Assembly: GCF_017829975.1 (NCBI RefSeq)
Contig: NZ_JAEEGA010000006.1
Location: 62,001 to 126,000, forward strand
DNA length: 64,000 bases
Direction: 5' to 3'
Source of the DNA: Vagococcus allomyrinae
GTDB taxonomy: Bacteria > Bacillota > Bacilli > Lactobacillales > Vagococcaceae
Shown: one piece after another, positions 45,582-54,912 of the stretch
Layout: each line of letters starts with the position of its first letter
Numbering within the stretch: the first letter of the stretch is position 1
Made by a program: the position numbers and the translations under genes
Notes under the pieces: generated by a model
The model's input: the letters and a program-made list of their open reading frames with translations, nothing else
Databases searched by the model: none
Told to the model about the DNA's origin: nothing

Positions 45582-47771
45582 ATGTTAACTGAAAAAGAGT
45601 TATTAGCAATTGATACGCGGCAAGGCACCAATAACCAACATTCCTATTCGAATGGCAATTGTTTACCATACACAGCAGTGCCCTTTGGCATGAATCACTT
45701 CGTCGTTCAAACGACAGATCAAAAGGGCAGTTGGTACTTTAATCCTCACGATCGAGTTTTTCAAGGATTTCGTTTGACTCATCAACCAAGTCCTTGGATG
45801 GGGGATTTTTCTAGTTTGTTGATGACACCGATTGCCGGTACGGTAAACAATTTGGAGCTATTTACGCTTCAAAGTAGTTATCGACCAGAAGAGGCCTGTT
45901 ACGCGCCTCATTATCTCAAATTAAAGCAAGAACGTTATCAAATTACTTCGGAATTGGTTCCAACAACCTATGGGGCAATGGTTAAAAGTCACTACGCTTA
46001 TGGTGAAAATGCTGGATTTGTTTTAACCAGTCAAGGGCCGTACAACCTAACCATTGATCAAGAAAACAACCGTGTGTCAGGATTTATTATTAATTATTCC
46101 GATGTTGAGGATCCCGAGTTTAAAATGTACATTGATTTTTCTTTTAATCATCAGATTGATTTGGCGGCAAGTGGCATTGATACGGAAAAATTGGTTGCTG
46201 GCACTCAAATGACAGGTGAAAACTTGCGTTTAGTGCTTCGATTTAATCAGTGTGAGCTGCTTGAAACAAGGTTGGCTACTAGTTTTATTTCACTGAAACA
46301 AGCGCAGTTGAACCGACTGGCAATTGCTCAGAGCTCATTTAGCCAACTGAAAAAGCAAGGAGCAGATATTTGGTTAGATTATCTTAATCGAATTGAAGTC
46401 GAAGATGACAATCAGGAGGCTATTAAGACCTTCTACGGCTCGCTTTATCGGACGTGTCTGTTTCCTCAAAAATTTTATGAAACAGATGAAATGGGGCAGG
46501 ATTACCATTATGACACGTTGAGCCGCAAGGTGAAGCCGGGCAAATTGTATACAAATAATGGCTTTTGGGATACGTATAAAACGGTCTATCCGTTGTATTC
46601 GTTAATTGCAGCAGATGACTACCAAGACATGCTGGAAGGCTTTTTAAATTCTTATCGCAATGGGGGGTATTTGCCAAAGTGGCTGTCACCTGATGAACGT
46701 GGTTTAATGCCCGGTACATTAATCGATGCTGTTATTGCAGATGCGGCAGTTAAAGGCATTGGTAAAGAGTTGATGCCAGAATTATTGGAAGCCATGATTA
46801 AGGCGGCTACCGTTCAAAGTGACAATGGTCATTATGGACGCCGAGGGACTAATCAATACAATGAAATCGGTTATGTCTCCTCAGAGTATGGTGAAAGTGT
46901 CAATCACACACAAGATTATGCGTATTCTGACTTTTGTATTGCTCAAGTTGCCACGACAGAAGGTCAAGCTGACTTAGCCAAGGATTACTTTGAGCGCTCT
47001 CATAATTATCGGCATATTTTTGACCCTTCAGTCGGCTTTATGCGAGCCAAAGATTCAGCAGGCAAGTTCGTAGAGGAGTTCCACCCTTTTAATTGGGGCA
47101 GGGATTACACTGAAGGATCTGCTTGGCAAAATAGCTTTGCTACTTATCACGATTTGGCCGATTTGATTGAACTCCACGGAGGACAAGAGGCGTTTTTTGA
47201 AAAACTCATTGAATTATGTAATACCTATCCAGAGTTTAAAGATTTGGGTTATGGTTTTGAAATTCATGAGATGAGCGAAATGGCGGCAGTTAATTTTGGC
47301 CAAGTGGCAATGTCTAATCAGCCAAGTTTCCATCTGCCTTATTTATTTAATTACGTCAATCAGCCTTTATACACCCAGTTATTGCTTAAGAACATTAAGG
47401 ATAATCTCTTTAATCCAGGATGGGATGGCTATCCAGGTGATGAAGACAATGGCAGTATGGCGGCCTGGTATGTCTTTTCTAGTTTAGGGTTTTATCCAGT
47501 ATGTCCAGGGGCAGGCGAGTATACAATTGGTCTGCCAAGTTTCCAACGAGTGACCCTTCATTTAAGTAATGGCAAAGAGCTGGAAATAGTTGCGGAAAAT
47601 AAGAAGCCAACCCATCATTTTGTTAGCCAAGTAAGGCAGGGAGAAGCGGTGGTAAACCCGCTGGCGATTTCTCATAAATCTTTGATGAGTGGCGAACCCT
47701 TGCATTTTGATATGAGCTTGGTACCTCCACGCCCTCAAGCAGAGGTTGTTTTACCTTATTCGTTAAGTTAA
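45582..47771 (+). CDS. Alpha-mannosidase, GH92
   Basis: A 729-residue GH92 enzyme, usually a calcium-dependent exo-alpha-1,2-mannosidase acting on N-glycans. An N-terminal beta-domain is followed by an (alpha/alpha)6 barrel with NNGFWDTYKTVYPLY, the glycine-rich NGGYLPKW, and GDEDNGSMAAWYVFSSLGFYPV near the end. There is no signal peptide, as in the pneumococcal intracellular form. ATG 45582 (second of a tandem ATGATG, 7 bases from GGAG) is used. The earlier in-frame ATG at 45534 lies inside an operator and the -10, so it cannot be the start. It is a single gene with its own terminator. Confidence 0.94.
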   Translation: MLTEKELLAIDTRQGTNNQHSYSNGNCLPYTAVPFGMNHFVVQTTDQKGSWYFNPHDRVFQGFRLTHQPSPWMGDFSSLLMTPIAGTVNNLELFTLQSSYRPEEACYAPHYLKLKQERYQITSELVPTTYGAMVKSHYAYGENAGFVLTSQGPYNLTIDQENNRVSGFIINYSDVEDPEFKMYIDFSFNHQIDLAASGIDTEKLVAGTQMTGENLRLVLRFNQCELLETRLATSFISLKQAQLNRLAIAQSSFSQLKKQGADIWLDYLNRIEVEDDNQEAIKTFYGSLYRTCLFPQKFYETDEMGQDYHYDTLSRKVKPGKLYTNNGFWDTYKTVYPLYSLIAADDYQDMLEGFLNSYRNGGYLPKWLSPDERGLMPGTLIDAVIADAAVKGIGKELMPELLEAMIKAATVQSDNGHYGRRGTNQYNEIGYVSSEYGESVNHTQDYAYSDFCIAQVATTEGQADLAKDYFERSHNYRHIFDPSVGFMRAKDSAGKFVEEFHPFNWGRDYTEGSAWQNSFATYHDLADLIELHGGQEAFFEKLIELCNTYPEFKDLGYGFEIHEMSEMAAVNFGQVAMSNQPSFHLPYLFNYVNQPLYTQLLLKNIKDNLFNPGWDGYPGDEDNGSMAAWYVFSSLGFYPVCPGAGEYTIGLPSFQRVTLHLSNGKELEIVAENKKPTHHFVSQVRQGEAVVNPLAISHKSLMSGEPLHFDMSLVPPRPQAEVVLPYSLS

Positions 47772-47776
47772 TATGG

Positions 47777-47813
47777 AACTCACTTTAACTGACAGTTAAG
47801 GTGAGTTTATTTT
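47777..47813 (+). terminator. Terminator after GH92
   Basis: AACTCACTTTAACT pairs with AGTTAAGGTGAGTT (one G-T) around GAC, with a T-rich tail. Confidence 0.85.
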
Positions 47814-47990
47814 GATATAGCAGAATGGCCTTAACGATGTTAACCTATCCTAGCAAAGAAGGATCATAGTGACATTGATTGTCTAAGAAAAAGCCAATCA
47901 CTAGGTTGGGGTATGCTATACTTGTTGATATAAACAAAAGATAGTTTTGGGAAGATGGTTGATTAATATGGTGAGTGTGGAGGGATATCA

Positions 47991-48902
47991 GTGGAGATTA
48001 AAGCAGAGTTAGGGAAAAAAATCAGAGGTCTCAGGCAGCAAAAAGAGCTAACAAGAGAAGCGTTTTGTGATGATGAAGTCTTTTTAACGGTTCGTCAGTT
48101 GGCGCGAATTGAGGCTGGCCAATCATTGCCTACATTACCAAAATTGACTTATATTTCACAAAAACTTTCCGTGCCGATCCATCAGTTAATTGATGAGAAA
48201 TACGTGGAGTTACCGAAGAAATACTTGGAGTTGAAATATAGTATTTGCAAAATCCCGACTTACGATGAAGCCGAGCAGATAAAGCGAAAAGAAAGGTCCT
48301 TTGATGAAATATATGAAGTGTACTATCCTAACTTACCTGAAGAAGAACAGCTGGCGATCGATGTTTTACAGACCTCTTTAGACGTTCATATGAGTCAAAA
48401 TATTACCTTTGGCCAAGGGATAATTGATGATTATCTATTGCAAATTAAACTCAAAGAGGAGTACTCGATAAATGATTTATTGATCATAGAACTGTATTTT
48501 GGTTGTATCTATTACCAAGGCTATGAAAAAGAAATTTTTAATAAGATTCTTTATCGCGTAATAGAACAGGCTAACTTCATCATAGACACTGATTTATTTT
48601 ACATCAGAAAAGTATTATTTGCAGCGGCGAGTATCACGTTAGTACAGAATGAGTATCATGAGTTAAAGAAAGTCATTCAAGTGTTAAAATTAATAATGAA
48701 ACATACACAAGATTTTCAGCAAAAACCAATTTTAAGTATGATAGAAGGAAAATATTATTTATTTGCAGAAAATAATAGCGAGTTAGCCAAAGAAAAGTAT
48801 GATGATGCCTTGGTATGTGCAGGCATATTTGAGAATGACTTACTGGTTCGAAGAATTGAAGCTGAATGGCAGAGTGACTATCAGCAGTTTAGAGCAGAAT
48901 AG
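47991..48902 (+). CDS. Rgg/PlcR-like regulator (XRE HTH + TPR-like helical repeats)
   Basis: A 303-residue protein. Residues 6-60 form an XRE helix-turn-helix (LGKKIRGLRQQKELTREAF, VRQLARIEAGQSLPTLPKL). The remaining 240 residues are helical repeats with TPR character, the plan of RRNPP/Rgg regulators, which bind secreted signalling peptides. The start is GTG 47991 after GGAGGGA. No obvious peptide gene of 20-30 residues is adjacent. A palindrome at 48993-49008 and an ABC exporter operon follow, the likely target. Confidence 0.8.
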   Translation: MEIKAELGKKIRGLRQQKELTREAFCDDEVFLTVRQLARIEAGQSLPTLPKLTYISQKLSVPIHQLIDEKYVELPKKYLELKYSICKIPTYDEAEQIKRKERSFDEIYEVYYPNLPEEEQLAIDVLQTSLDVHMSQNITFGQGIIDDYLLQIKLKEEYSINDLLIIELYFGCIYYQGYEKEIFNKILYRVIEQANFIIDTDLFYIRKVLFAAASITLVQNEYHELKKVIQVLKLIMKHTQDFQQKPILSMIEGKYYLFAENNSELAKEKYDDALVCAGIFENDLLVRRIEAEWQSDYQQFRAE

Positions 48903-48912
48903 GTGTGTGACC

Positions 48913-48960
48913 AATAAGCTAGTCCACCATTAGGAAACTAATGATGGGCTAGCTTATTTT
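48913..48960 (+). terminator. Terminator after the Rgg-like gene
   Basis: AATAAGCTAGtCCaCCATTAG pairs with CTAATGaTGGgCTAGCTTATT around GAAA; T-run follows. Confidence 0.85.
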
Positions 48961-48992
48961 GTAGACCCATTGAATGCTGACTTTTTTAGGAG

Positions 48993-49036
48993 ATGACATG
49001 AATGTCATGTTGAAAAAATGAAAAGTTTTCTATACT
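48993..49036 (+). promoter_or_regulatory. Palindromic operator and promoter of the ABC exporter operon
   Basis: ATGACATGAATGTCAT (48993-49008) is a perfect palindrome with 7-bp arms and sits directly before TTGAAA (49010-49015). TATACT (49031-49036) follows after only 15 bases, a short spacer typical of promoters that need an activator. The position fits binding by the Rgg-like protein. Confidence 0.55.
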
Positions 49037-49082
49037 AATAGACATGAAGCACTTAGAACAAAGAACAAAGGAGGTCAATAGG

Positions 49083-49103
49083 GTGATGAACATCCGGACG
49101 TAA
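49083..49103 (+). CDS. Possible six-codon leader peptide
   Basis: AAAGGAGGTC (49067-49076), a near-perfect ribosome site, is followed 8 bases after GGAGG by GTG-ATG-AAC-ATC-CGG-ACG-TAA. Such a strong site for so short a frame suggests a translated leader peptide ahead of the ABC operon, whose first ORF starts 80 bases later. Confidence 0.35.
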   Translation: MMNIRT

Positions 49104-49183
49104 GAATAGTCTGAAAAAATAATGATTAACAGGTTAGTGAAGGCACGTGCTGTGGAAAGTTAAAAATAGAAAAGAGATCAACT

Positions 49184-49390
49184 ATGACACAAGTAGAGTA
49201 TTTTTTTAAACAGATTCAAATCGAAAAAAAAGTTTTGATCATCGATAATAAAACGAATCAAGAAAAACTATTTCAAGTAATAATCAATCGTCAATTAGTT
49301 AAAATTGTTTTTCTCAAGCCACATGAAACCAAAGAAATTGATGTTAAGGATGAAGTAATCTCAATGATTGACGTTGTGGAAATTAACTAA
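49184..49390 (+). CDS. Hypothetical 68-residue protein in the ABC exporter operon
   Basis: Unrecognised. The composition alternates short beta-like runs (VLIIDNK, KLFQVIINRQ, LVKIVFL) with charged residues; no Cys, membrane helix or leader-peptide double-Gly motif is seen, so it does not look like a bacteriocin. It lies 26 bases before the ATPase gene, so joint expression is expected. The ribosome site is weak (AAAAGAGA). Confidence 0.55.
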   Translation: MTQVEYFFKQIQIEKKVLIIDNKTNQEKLFQVIINRQLVKIVFLKPHETKEIDVKDEVISMIDVVEIN

Positions 49391-49416
49391 CTGATAACAC
49401 GAAAGGGATGTAGCAA

Positions 49417-50313
49417 ATGGAAAACCAACTAAAGGCAGTTTCCTTATTAAGAACAACTAAACTAATCAAGGCGTATCAAGAATACCGAGCCGTTGATGAG
49501 GTGTCAATGACGATTAACCAAGGGGATATCTATGGGTTTATTGGCAAAAATGGCGCTGGTAAAACCACCTTCATTCGAATGTTAACGAATTTAATTGAGA
49601 AAAGTTCAGGTAGTATCGAATTTTTTAGCGGTAAGGAGAATATTAAAATTGGGGCTGTCATAGAGTCGCCAGCCTGTTATCCTTATTTATCGGCTCAAGC
49701 TAATTTAGCCTATTATGCGATACAAGTTGATTTGCCTGATAAGCAGGAAAGAATCAAAGAAGTCCTTGAATTTATTGGCTTAGGAGATGTTGGAGAGAAA
49801 ATGTTTAAAGATTTTTCTCTTGGGATGAAACAGCGGCTTGGTATTGGGTTAGCGATCTTAAATAAGCCGAATTTACTTATTCTTGATGAACCAACCAATG
49901 GTTTAGATCCACAAGGGATTGTTGAGATTAGAGAAATTATCAAAAAATTAAATCAGCAGTATCAGACGACGATCCTAGTATCGAGTCATATTTTATCAGA
50001 GTTATCGATGATTGCAACTCGTTATGGCATTATTCACCAAGGAAAATTAGTCAAGGAAGTCACCACTCAAGAGCTTGAACATGAATGCGAAAAACCAATT
50101 TTGTTATCGAGTGTTGATGATCAGAATTGTCAGACTATTTTGAAAAAAGAAGGGTATATCGTCGATGTGGCAGCTAACGGCCTGATTATTAATGCGGAAA
50201 AATCGAAAATGCCCGATATATCTCGTTTGTTGTTTCGTCACCAGTTAAATCTGACTTATTTTTCATATAAAGAAGAAAGTCTAGAAGAGTATTATTTGAA
50301 AGTAACGAGGTAA
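49417..50313 (+). CDS. ABC transporter ATP-binding protein (exporter/immunity type)
   Basis: A 298-residue ATPase with Walker A GKNGAGKTT (about 48-56), signature SLGMKQRLG, Walker B LLILDEPTNGLDP and the H-loop SSHIL. It is closest in type to BcrA/LanF-like ATPases, which drive two-gene exporters for bacteriocin immunity or antibiotic resistance. The partner permease follows. AAAGGGA precedes ATG 49417. Confidence 0.92.
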   Translation: MENQLKAVSLLRTTKLIKAYQEYRAVDEVSMTINQGDIYGFIGKNGAGKTTFIRMLTNLIEKSSGSIEFFSGKENIKIGAVIESPACYPYLSAQANLAYYAIQVDLPDKQERIKEVLEFIGLGDVGEKMFKDFSLGMKQRLGIGLAILNKPNLLILDEPTNGLDPQGIVEIREIIKKLNQQYQTTILVSSHILSELSMIATRYGIIHQGKLVKEVTTQELEHECEKPILLSSVDDQNCQTILKKEGYIVDVAANGLIINAEKSKMPDISRLLFRHQLNLTYFSYKEESLEEYYLKVTR

Positions 50314-50325
50314 AGGAGAATGGTT

Positions 50326-51048
50326 ATGTTAAATATTTTAAAATCTGATATTTATAGAATTGTCAAAGGTAACCTATGTTTTTATGCTATAGCAGGGTTA
50401 AGCTTATTCGGTCTATTTTTTGGAATCGTTCGTGAGGATACACCTAGTTTAGAAGCCATCAAAGACGGCTTATCTAATGCTTCGATATTTGTTTCAATTT
50501 TTATGATTAATATTTTTATGGTTGTTTGGGGCCATGAGTTTACTCATCGAGTGGTCAATAATTCCTTGATTTTTGGCATTCAGAGACGGACTTATTTTTA
50601 TAGTAAAGTGTTGCTTACCTTTGGCATGACATTGCTCTTTTTAGCAGTTTACACATCCGCCTTAGGAATCACAGTCTGGCTAACAGCTGGAGGCTTTTCT
50701 TTACTTGAGATGTTTAAGATGTTATTGCTTCAATTGCCGTTGTACTTCGCAGTTAGCTTAATAGGAGTGTTGTTATTCAATGTAATTAAATCAGGAAATG
50801 TTGCCACCTCGATCTTTGTGACGTTGATCTTAGTAGGTGAGGGCTTAGCCTCAAGTGTTATTTCCACTTATTTTTCGGCTGCGGAAGTCTTATTGGATAC
50901 CTTACTATTTACTAATATTCGGCTATTGACAGATTATCTGAAGCTTTCAGGTCAAACCGTTGGGCTTATTTTTAGCAGTGCAGTGGTTTATGGCCTGATC
51001 TGTTATATGTGTAGTTATCAGGTCTTTAAAGCAAGAGAATTTAAATAA
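50326..51048 (+). CDS. ABC-2 type permease
   Basis: A 240-residue membrane protein with six hydrophobic segments and the ABC-2 trait NNSLIFGIQRRTYFYSKVLL after the second helix. ATG 50326 is preferred to ATG 50320, which lies too close to AAAGGAG. It is the channel partner of the preceding ATPase. Cargo cannot be read. Confidence 0.85.
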   Translation: MLNILKSDIYRIVKGNLCFYAIAGLSLFGLFFGIVREDTPSLEAIKDGLSNASIFVSIFMINIFMVVWGHEFTHRVVNNSLIFGIQRRTYFYSKVLLTFGMTLLFLAVYTSALGITVWLTAGGFSLLEMFKMLLLQLPLYFAVSLIGVLLFNVIKSGNVATSIFVTLILVGEGLASSVISTYFSAAEVLLDTLLFTNIRLLTDYLKLSGQTVGLIFSSAVVYGLICYMCSYQVFKAREFK

Positions 51049-51072
51049 TAAAGAGCAAAGGAAGAAACTATA

Positions 51073-51636
51073 GTGAAAAAGAAAGTAATGATCTTAACAT
51101 TGACGGTAGTGGCTTTATTTTTAGTCGGTTATACAACGTTGGGTTCGGCTAAAACAACGAATGAGGTCGCAAAGGAATGGGATTTATCCGCAGATACGAT
51201 TGATTCCCTGTCTTTATTAGGGGCAGAACAAGATGTTAAGATGACTATTATTAAGACTGATCAAGATAAAACAGTTGTGAAGTTAGTCGGCAAAGTGTCT
51301 AGTAAAACCGAAAAAGAACTTGAGCAGGCAAAAGTAGCACTAGGAAGTTTGGAAATAGTTTTGTCAGATCCATCTGATTTCAAATTAATGCCTAACAATG
51401 ATGGAAAAAGCGAGCTGGAAATGCAAGTCTTTTTAGGAAAAGAGGTAAGTCTTAAGAAGGTTAAAATTGAGTCAGTTGTTGGCAATATCACAGTCACGAT
51501 TCCTCAAGATTTTCAAGGAGATTATGTGACGGTGGCTAAAAATGGTGGAGAAGTCCTAGAAGTTCCTGAGACAAGTAACGAACAAACGAAAGTTTTAGAA
51601 GTGAGTACGATTGGAGATATTCGCATCAAAAAGTAG
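51073..51636 (+). CDS. Exported/anchored DUF4097-like beta-strand protein
   Basis: A 187-residue protein with an N-terminal hydrophobic signal or anchor (about 4-24, no lipobox) and a C-terminal run of short beta-strands (VKIESVVGNITVTIPQDFQG and VLEVSTIGDIRIKK) like the DUF4097 beta-helix. Start is GTG 51073 after AAAGGAAG. As last gene of the exporter operon it may be an accessory protein at the membrane surface; this is an inference. Confidence 0.65.
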   Translation: MKKKVMILTLTVVALFLVGYTTLGSAKTTNEVAKEWDLSADTIDSLSLLGAEQDVKMTIIKTDQDKTVVKLVGKVSSKTEKELEQAKVALGSLEIVLSDPSDFKLMPNNDGKSELEMQVFLGKEVSLKKVKIESVVGNITVTIPQDFQGDYVTVAKNGGEVLEVPETSNEQTKVLEVSTIGDIRIKK

Positions 51637-51877
51637 GCCGAGTTGTTGATGTCAGTAAGTTACAGGCAACATTAGAGCGTGCGCTGGCGTCGTTAAATAG
51701 TCCATAAGTAAGCTGACGATAGAATTCCACTGAGTGGTCCTTTGGGCTTTAAATGATTCTGGAGAATATCTATAATTTTTAACATAAATCACTATAATTT
51801 GTTTCTTCTAGTTACAGACAATTATAGTAAAATAGAGACAGTCAAAGTTATCGTTGTTTATTTTAAGGAGGGTCAAT

Positions 51878-53530
51878 GTGGAAACATTATTGTCAAAGTT
51901 AGCTCATTATCAAGAAGTTTATACTAAAGGGGCCTATCAGTTTATCGAAAAGCCAAGACTTAAAGTGAAGTTTTACGGAAAGTTTTTCCGATTTGAAACC
52001 CATCAAGATGTGATTCCGCAAGAGCAATTTCCCGATATTGACTGGGTAAGCAGTGATGATGAAGCTCAAGCGGATCTTCATTTTTATCATGAGTTTGATC
52101 GCCGAATGACATTAGATGGTTTTTCTTTGGAGGTAAGTGAGCCTGGGAAAGTGGTTGTGACGACTAAAAATTTGCGAGGGTTTAGGTATGCCTTAGAGGC
52201 GTTTCATATGCTTTTAGAATTTGGGGAAGAAGGAGTGGCCTATCCTTTAGTTAAAATTAAACATGAAGTTTCTTTTCAAATGCGAGGTGTGATCGAAGGT
52301 TTTTATGGTGTTCCTTGGCAACACAGTGATCGTCTTGATCTATTGCATTTTCTGGGGAAAGAGCGGCTGAATACGTATATGTATGCGCCAAAAGATGATC
52401 AATATCAGCGGAAATTATGGCGAGAGCTGTATTCTGACGTAGCACTTGCCAGATTTTCTGAGTTGCTTGCGGTCGCTGAGGCAGAACACATTGATTTTTA
52501 TTATATGATTAGCCCAGGAAATGATATTGATTACACATTAGCATCCGAAGTGGCAGTCTTAACGACAAAGCTGCAGCAGTTAATCGACATTGGCGTTCGA
52601 CATTTCGGTTTATTGTTGGATGATATTGACTATATTCTTAAGGGTAATGCTAAACGGAAGTTTTCTTCTTCAGCAAGCGCCCATGCCTTTTTGATTTCAA
52701 CCGTCGATGCCTTTTTAGGCACACAATTAGCCGATTATCGTTTAGTGGCTTGTCCAACAGAATACGATAATCACCATGACTCCCTTTATTTAGAAATATT
52801 GAACCGTGAATTGCCAAAGGACATCCCGTTATTTTGGACGGGCCCTGCTACCTTGGCCACTGAAATTAGTACAGCGGCGATTGAAACGATGGCAAACATC
52901 TATGAGCGACCGTTGGTTATTTGGGATAATGTGCCAGTTAATGATTACCAAAAGGATTATGAGTTGCTTTTTCTTAGTCCCTACGAAAATCGTTCTCCAA
53001 AATTAGCTAATGATGAGTATCAAGTGGTGGGGATTGTTTCTAATCCAATGGCTCAGTGGGAGCTTTCAAAATTAACTGTCCATAATATGAGTCAGTATTT
53101 ATGGAATAGTCCCAAATTTGAAGTGGTCAGTGCTTGGGACAAGACGTTGCTTGAATATGCCGGTAGTGAGTATTATGAGGCTTTAAAGTGTTTCGCTAAA
53201 TTTAATCCGAATAAATACACCAGAGAACAGTACAGCCATGAGCAATTACTAAAAATTAGGCAAAAAGATCAGGACTATATTTCTGATGAATTGGCTAAAT
53301 TACATTTTGCTGGGAAAGTGTTAGCAAAACTACCAAATGAGGCCTTTCAAGCGAACTGTGGTCCGTGGCTAAAACGAATTGAAATGGATGTTGCTTATTG
53401 GCAAGTAGTGTTGGCAGGAAATAATACTGAGCTGAAAAGGAAAGCGAAAGAGTTGGCCGACTATCCTCATCGCTTAGGAACAGATCTGGTTCAAAAGTAC
53501 GTGGAGTATTGGCAGCTATTGGCAGAATGA
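51878..53530 (+). CDS. Beta-N-acetylglucosaminidase, GH84 (O-GlcNAcase/hyaluronidase family)
   Basis: A 550-residue GH84 enzyme that uses substrate-assisted catalysis to remove beta-linked GlcNAc. An N-terminal domain (about 1-125) is followed by the catalytic barrel with MRGVIEGFYGVPW (about 135-147) and the catalytic Asp pair D248-D249 in FGLLLDDID, then a helical C-terminal domain. There is no signal peptide or carbohydrate-binding module, unlike many secreted pathogen GH84s, so it probably works on imported oligosaccharides. The start is GTG 51878, with AAGGAGG just before it. A TATAAT is seen at 51793-51798. Confidence 0.93.
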   Translation: METLLSKLAHYQEVYTKGAYQFIEKPRLKVKFYGKFFRFETHQDVIPQEQFPDIDWVSSDDEAQADLHFYHEFDRRMTLDGFSLEVSEPGKVVVTTKNLRGFRYALEAFHMLLEFGEEGVAYPLVKIKHEVSFQMRGVIEGFYGVPWQHSDRLDLLHFLGKERLNTYMYAPKDDQYQRKLWRELYSDVALARFSELLAVAEAEHIDFYYMISPGNDIDYTLASEVAVLTTKLQQLIDIGVRHFGLLLDDIDYILKGNAKRKFSSSASAHAFLISTVDAFLGTQLADYRLVACPTEYDNHHDSLYLEILNRELPKDIPLFWTGPATLATEISTAAIETMANIYERPLVIWDNVPVNDYQKDYELLFLSPYENRSPKLANDEYQVVGIVSNPMAQWELSKLTVHNMSQYLWNSPKFEVVSAWDKTLLEYAGSEYYEALKCFAKFNPNKYTREQYSHEQLLKIRQKDQDYISDELAKLHFAGKVLAKLPNEAFQANCGPWLKRIEMDVAYWQVVLAGNNTELKRKAKELADYPHRLGTDLVQKYVEYWQLLAE

Positions 53531-53584
53531 TGAACTAAGCTAGACAGCGATTAGAATAGAGAACCCGTTTTATCCTTTCCTATA

Positions 53585-53624
53585 TAGCAAAAAAGAGCAG
53601 CGTGATATCTGCTCTTTTTTGCTA
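53585..53624. terminator. Terminator after GH84
   Basis: TAGCAAAAAAGAGCAG pairs perfectly with CTGCTCTTTTTTGCTA around an 8-base loop. Confidence 0.9.
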
Positions 53625-53971
53625 TTACTGAAGATCACATGATGGATGAGTTTGGGAGAAAAAAGGATTAGGATGTGTAGAAAACTTGATATGACGCTTA
53701 TTAGAAGTGATTACCTATAATCTGTAGATAAAATTCAATGGTTTATTTCTTATTTTTATAGCGCTTTATTCGTATACTGAGTATGTGAAATTGATTCATT
53801 GAGTTTGGTTTAGGAGTAAACGTTTAGCGAGTTTGGTCGAAAGAAGGGCTCCTATCGCAGTCCTTTAGCTTTTTAATCTTCACTGGGTTTAATGTTAAGT
53901 TTAGACAGTGACGTTTTAGAACTAAAGGTGAACAAGTGAAGGTTGAACCAATAGGTAAGAGGAGGAATTAT
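53625..53971 (+). other. Long gene-free leader before the LplABC-like operon
   Basis: About 350 bases without a gene. A TATACT (53773-53778) could be a -10, leaving a transcribed leader of about 190 bases. AGTAAACGTTTAGC (53815-53828) fits 11 of 14 cre positions, a weak CcpA site downstream of that start. I see no stable long hairpin. Confidence 0.35.
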
Positions 53972-54898
53972 ATGAAGAAGTTAAAGAAAGCGATGAAGCA
54001 TAAAGCCCTGTTATTAATGGCTTTGCCAGGGACAATCTGGTTGATTGTTTTTTTCTACATTCCAGTCCTAGGAAATGTAGTGGCTTTCAAAAATTTTAAA
54101 ATTTCTGAAGGAGGCTTTATTAAAAGTTTAATCGACAGTCCTTGGGTTGGGTTTAAGAACTTTGAGTTCTTATTTAAATCTTCTAATGCTTATATTATCA
54201 CGCGTAACACCGTGCTTTATAATGTGACATTTATCGTCTTAAATCTGATTGTGGCAGTGATATTTGCGGTTATTTTAAGTCAGCTGCGCTCGAAAAGGTC
54301 GATTAAAGTGATTCAAACATCGATGTTGTTACCCTATTTCTTGTCGTGGGTTATCATCAATTTCTTTGTTAATTCATTTTTGAATCCGGAAAAAGGCTTG
54401 TTTAATGCCATAATTACGGGAAATGGTGGCGAAGCGATTAGTTGGTATAATGAACCGAAATATTGGCCTTTCATCATCATCTTTATGGGTGTTTGGAAGG
54501 GGATTGGCTATAACAGTATCATTTACTTTGCTTCCATTATGGGAATTGACCCAACTTATTATGAGGCGGCAGAAGTTGATGGTGCTAGCAAGTGGCAACA
54601 AATTATTCATGTGACAATTCCTCAATTGATTCCCTTGATGACTGTGCTAACAATCTTAGCTGTCGGCAATATTTTTAGAGCAGATTTTGGTCTCTTTTAT
54701 CAATTGCCTCGTGAATCAGGTGCCTTGTTCGATGTAACCAATGTTTTGGATACTTATATTTTTAGGGGCTTGATGAAGAGTGGGGATATTGGCATGGCTT
54801 CAGCGGCCGGCCTATATCAATCGGTAGTCGGGTGTATTTTAGTCGTTGTGACGAATCTAATTGCTAGAAAATACGATGAAAACTCAGCGTTATTCTAA
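53972..54898 (+). CDS. ABC oligosaccharide permease, LplB/YteP type
   Basis: A 308-residue CUT1 permease of the LplB branch, with six helices and the EAA loop (YEAAEVDGASKWQQIIHVTIP). The LplB/YtcP/LplA set is used for large oligosaccharides such as rhamnogalacturonan pieces or, in pneumococcus, N-glycans (NgtP1). ATG 53972 follows AGAGGAGG; an in-frame GTG at 53936 has no such site. It is first in a run of four transport genes followed by YesMN. Confidence 0.93.
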   Translation: MKKLKKAMKHKALLLMALPGTIWLIVFFYIPVLGNVVAFKNFKISEGGFIKSLIDSPWVGFKNFEFLFKSSNAYIITRNTVLYNVTFIVLNLIVAVIFAVILSQLRSKRSIKVIQTSMLLPYFLSWVIINFFVNSFLNPEKGLFNAIITGNGGEAISWYNEPKYWPFIIIFMGVWKGIGYNSIIYFASIMGIDPTYYEAAEVDGASKWQQIIHVTIPQLIPLMTVLTILAVGNIFRADFGLFYQLPRESGALFDVTNVLDTYIFRGLMKSGDIGMASAAGLYQSVVGCILVVVTNLIARKYDENSALF

Positions 54899-54912
54899 GA
54901 GGGGAGACGAAC

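Noticed and set aside
49184-49390. Bacteriocin precursor
   Set aside because: No double-glycine leader, Cys, or Ser/Thr-rich core; the sequence looks like a small cytoplasmic protein.
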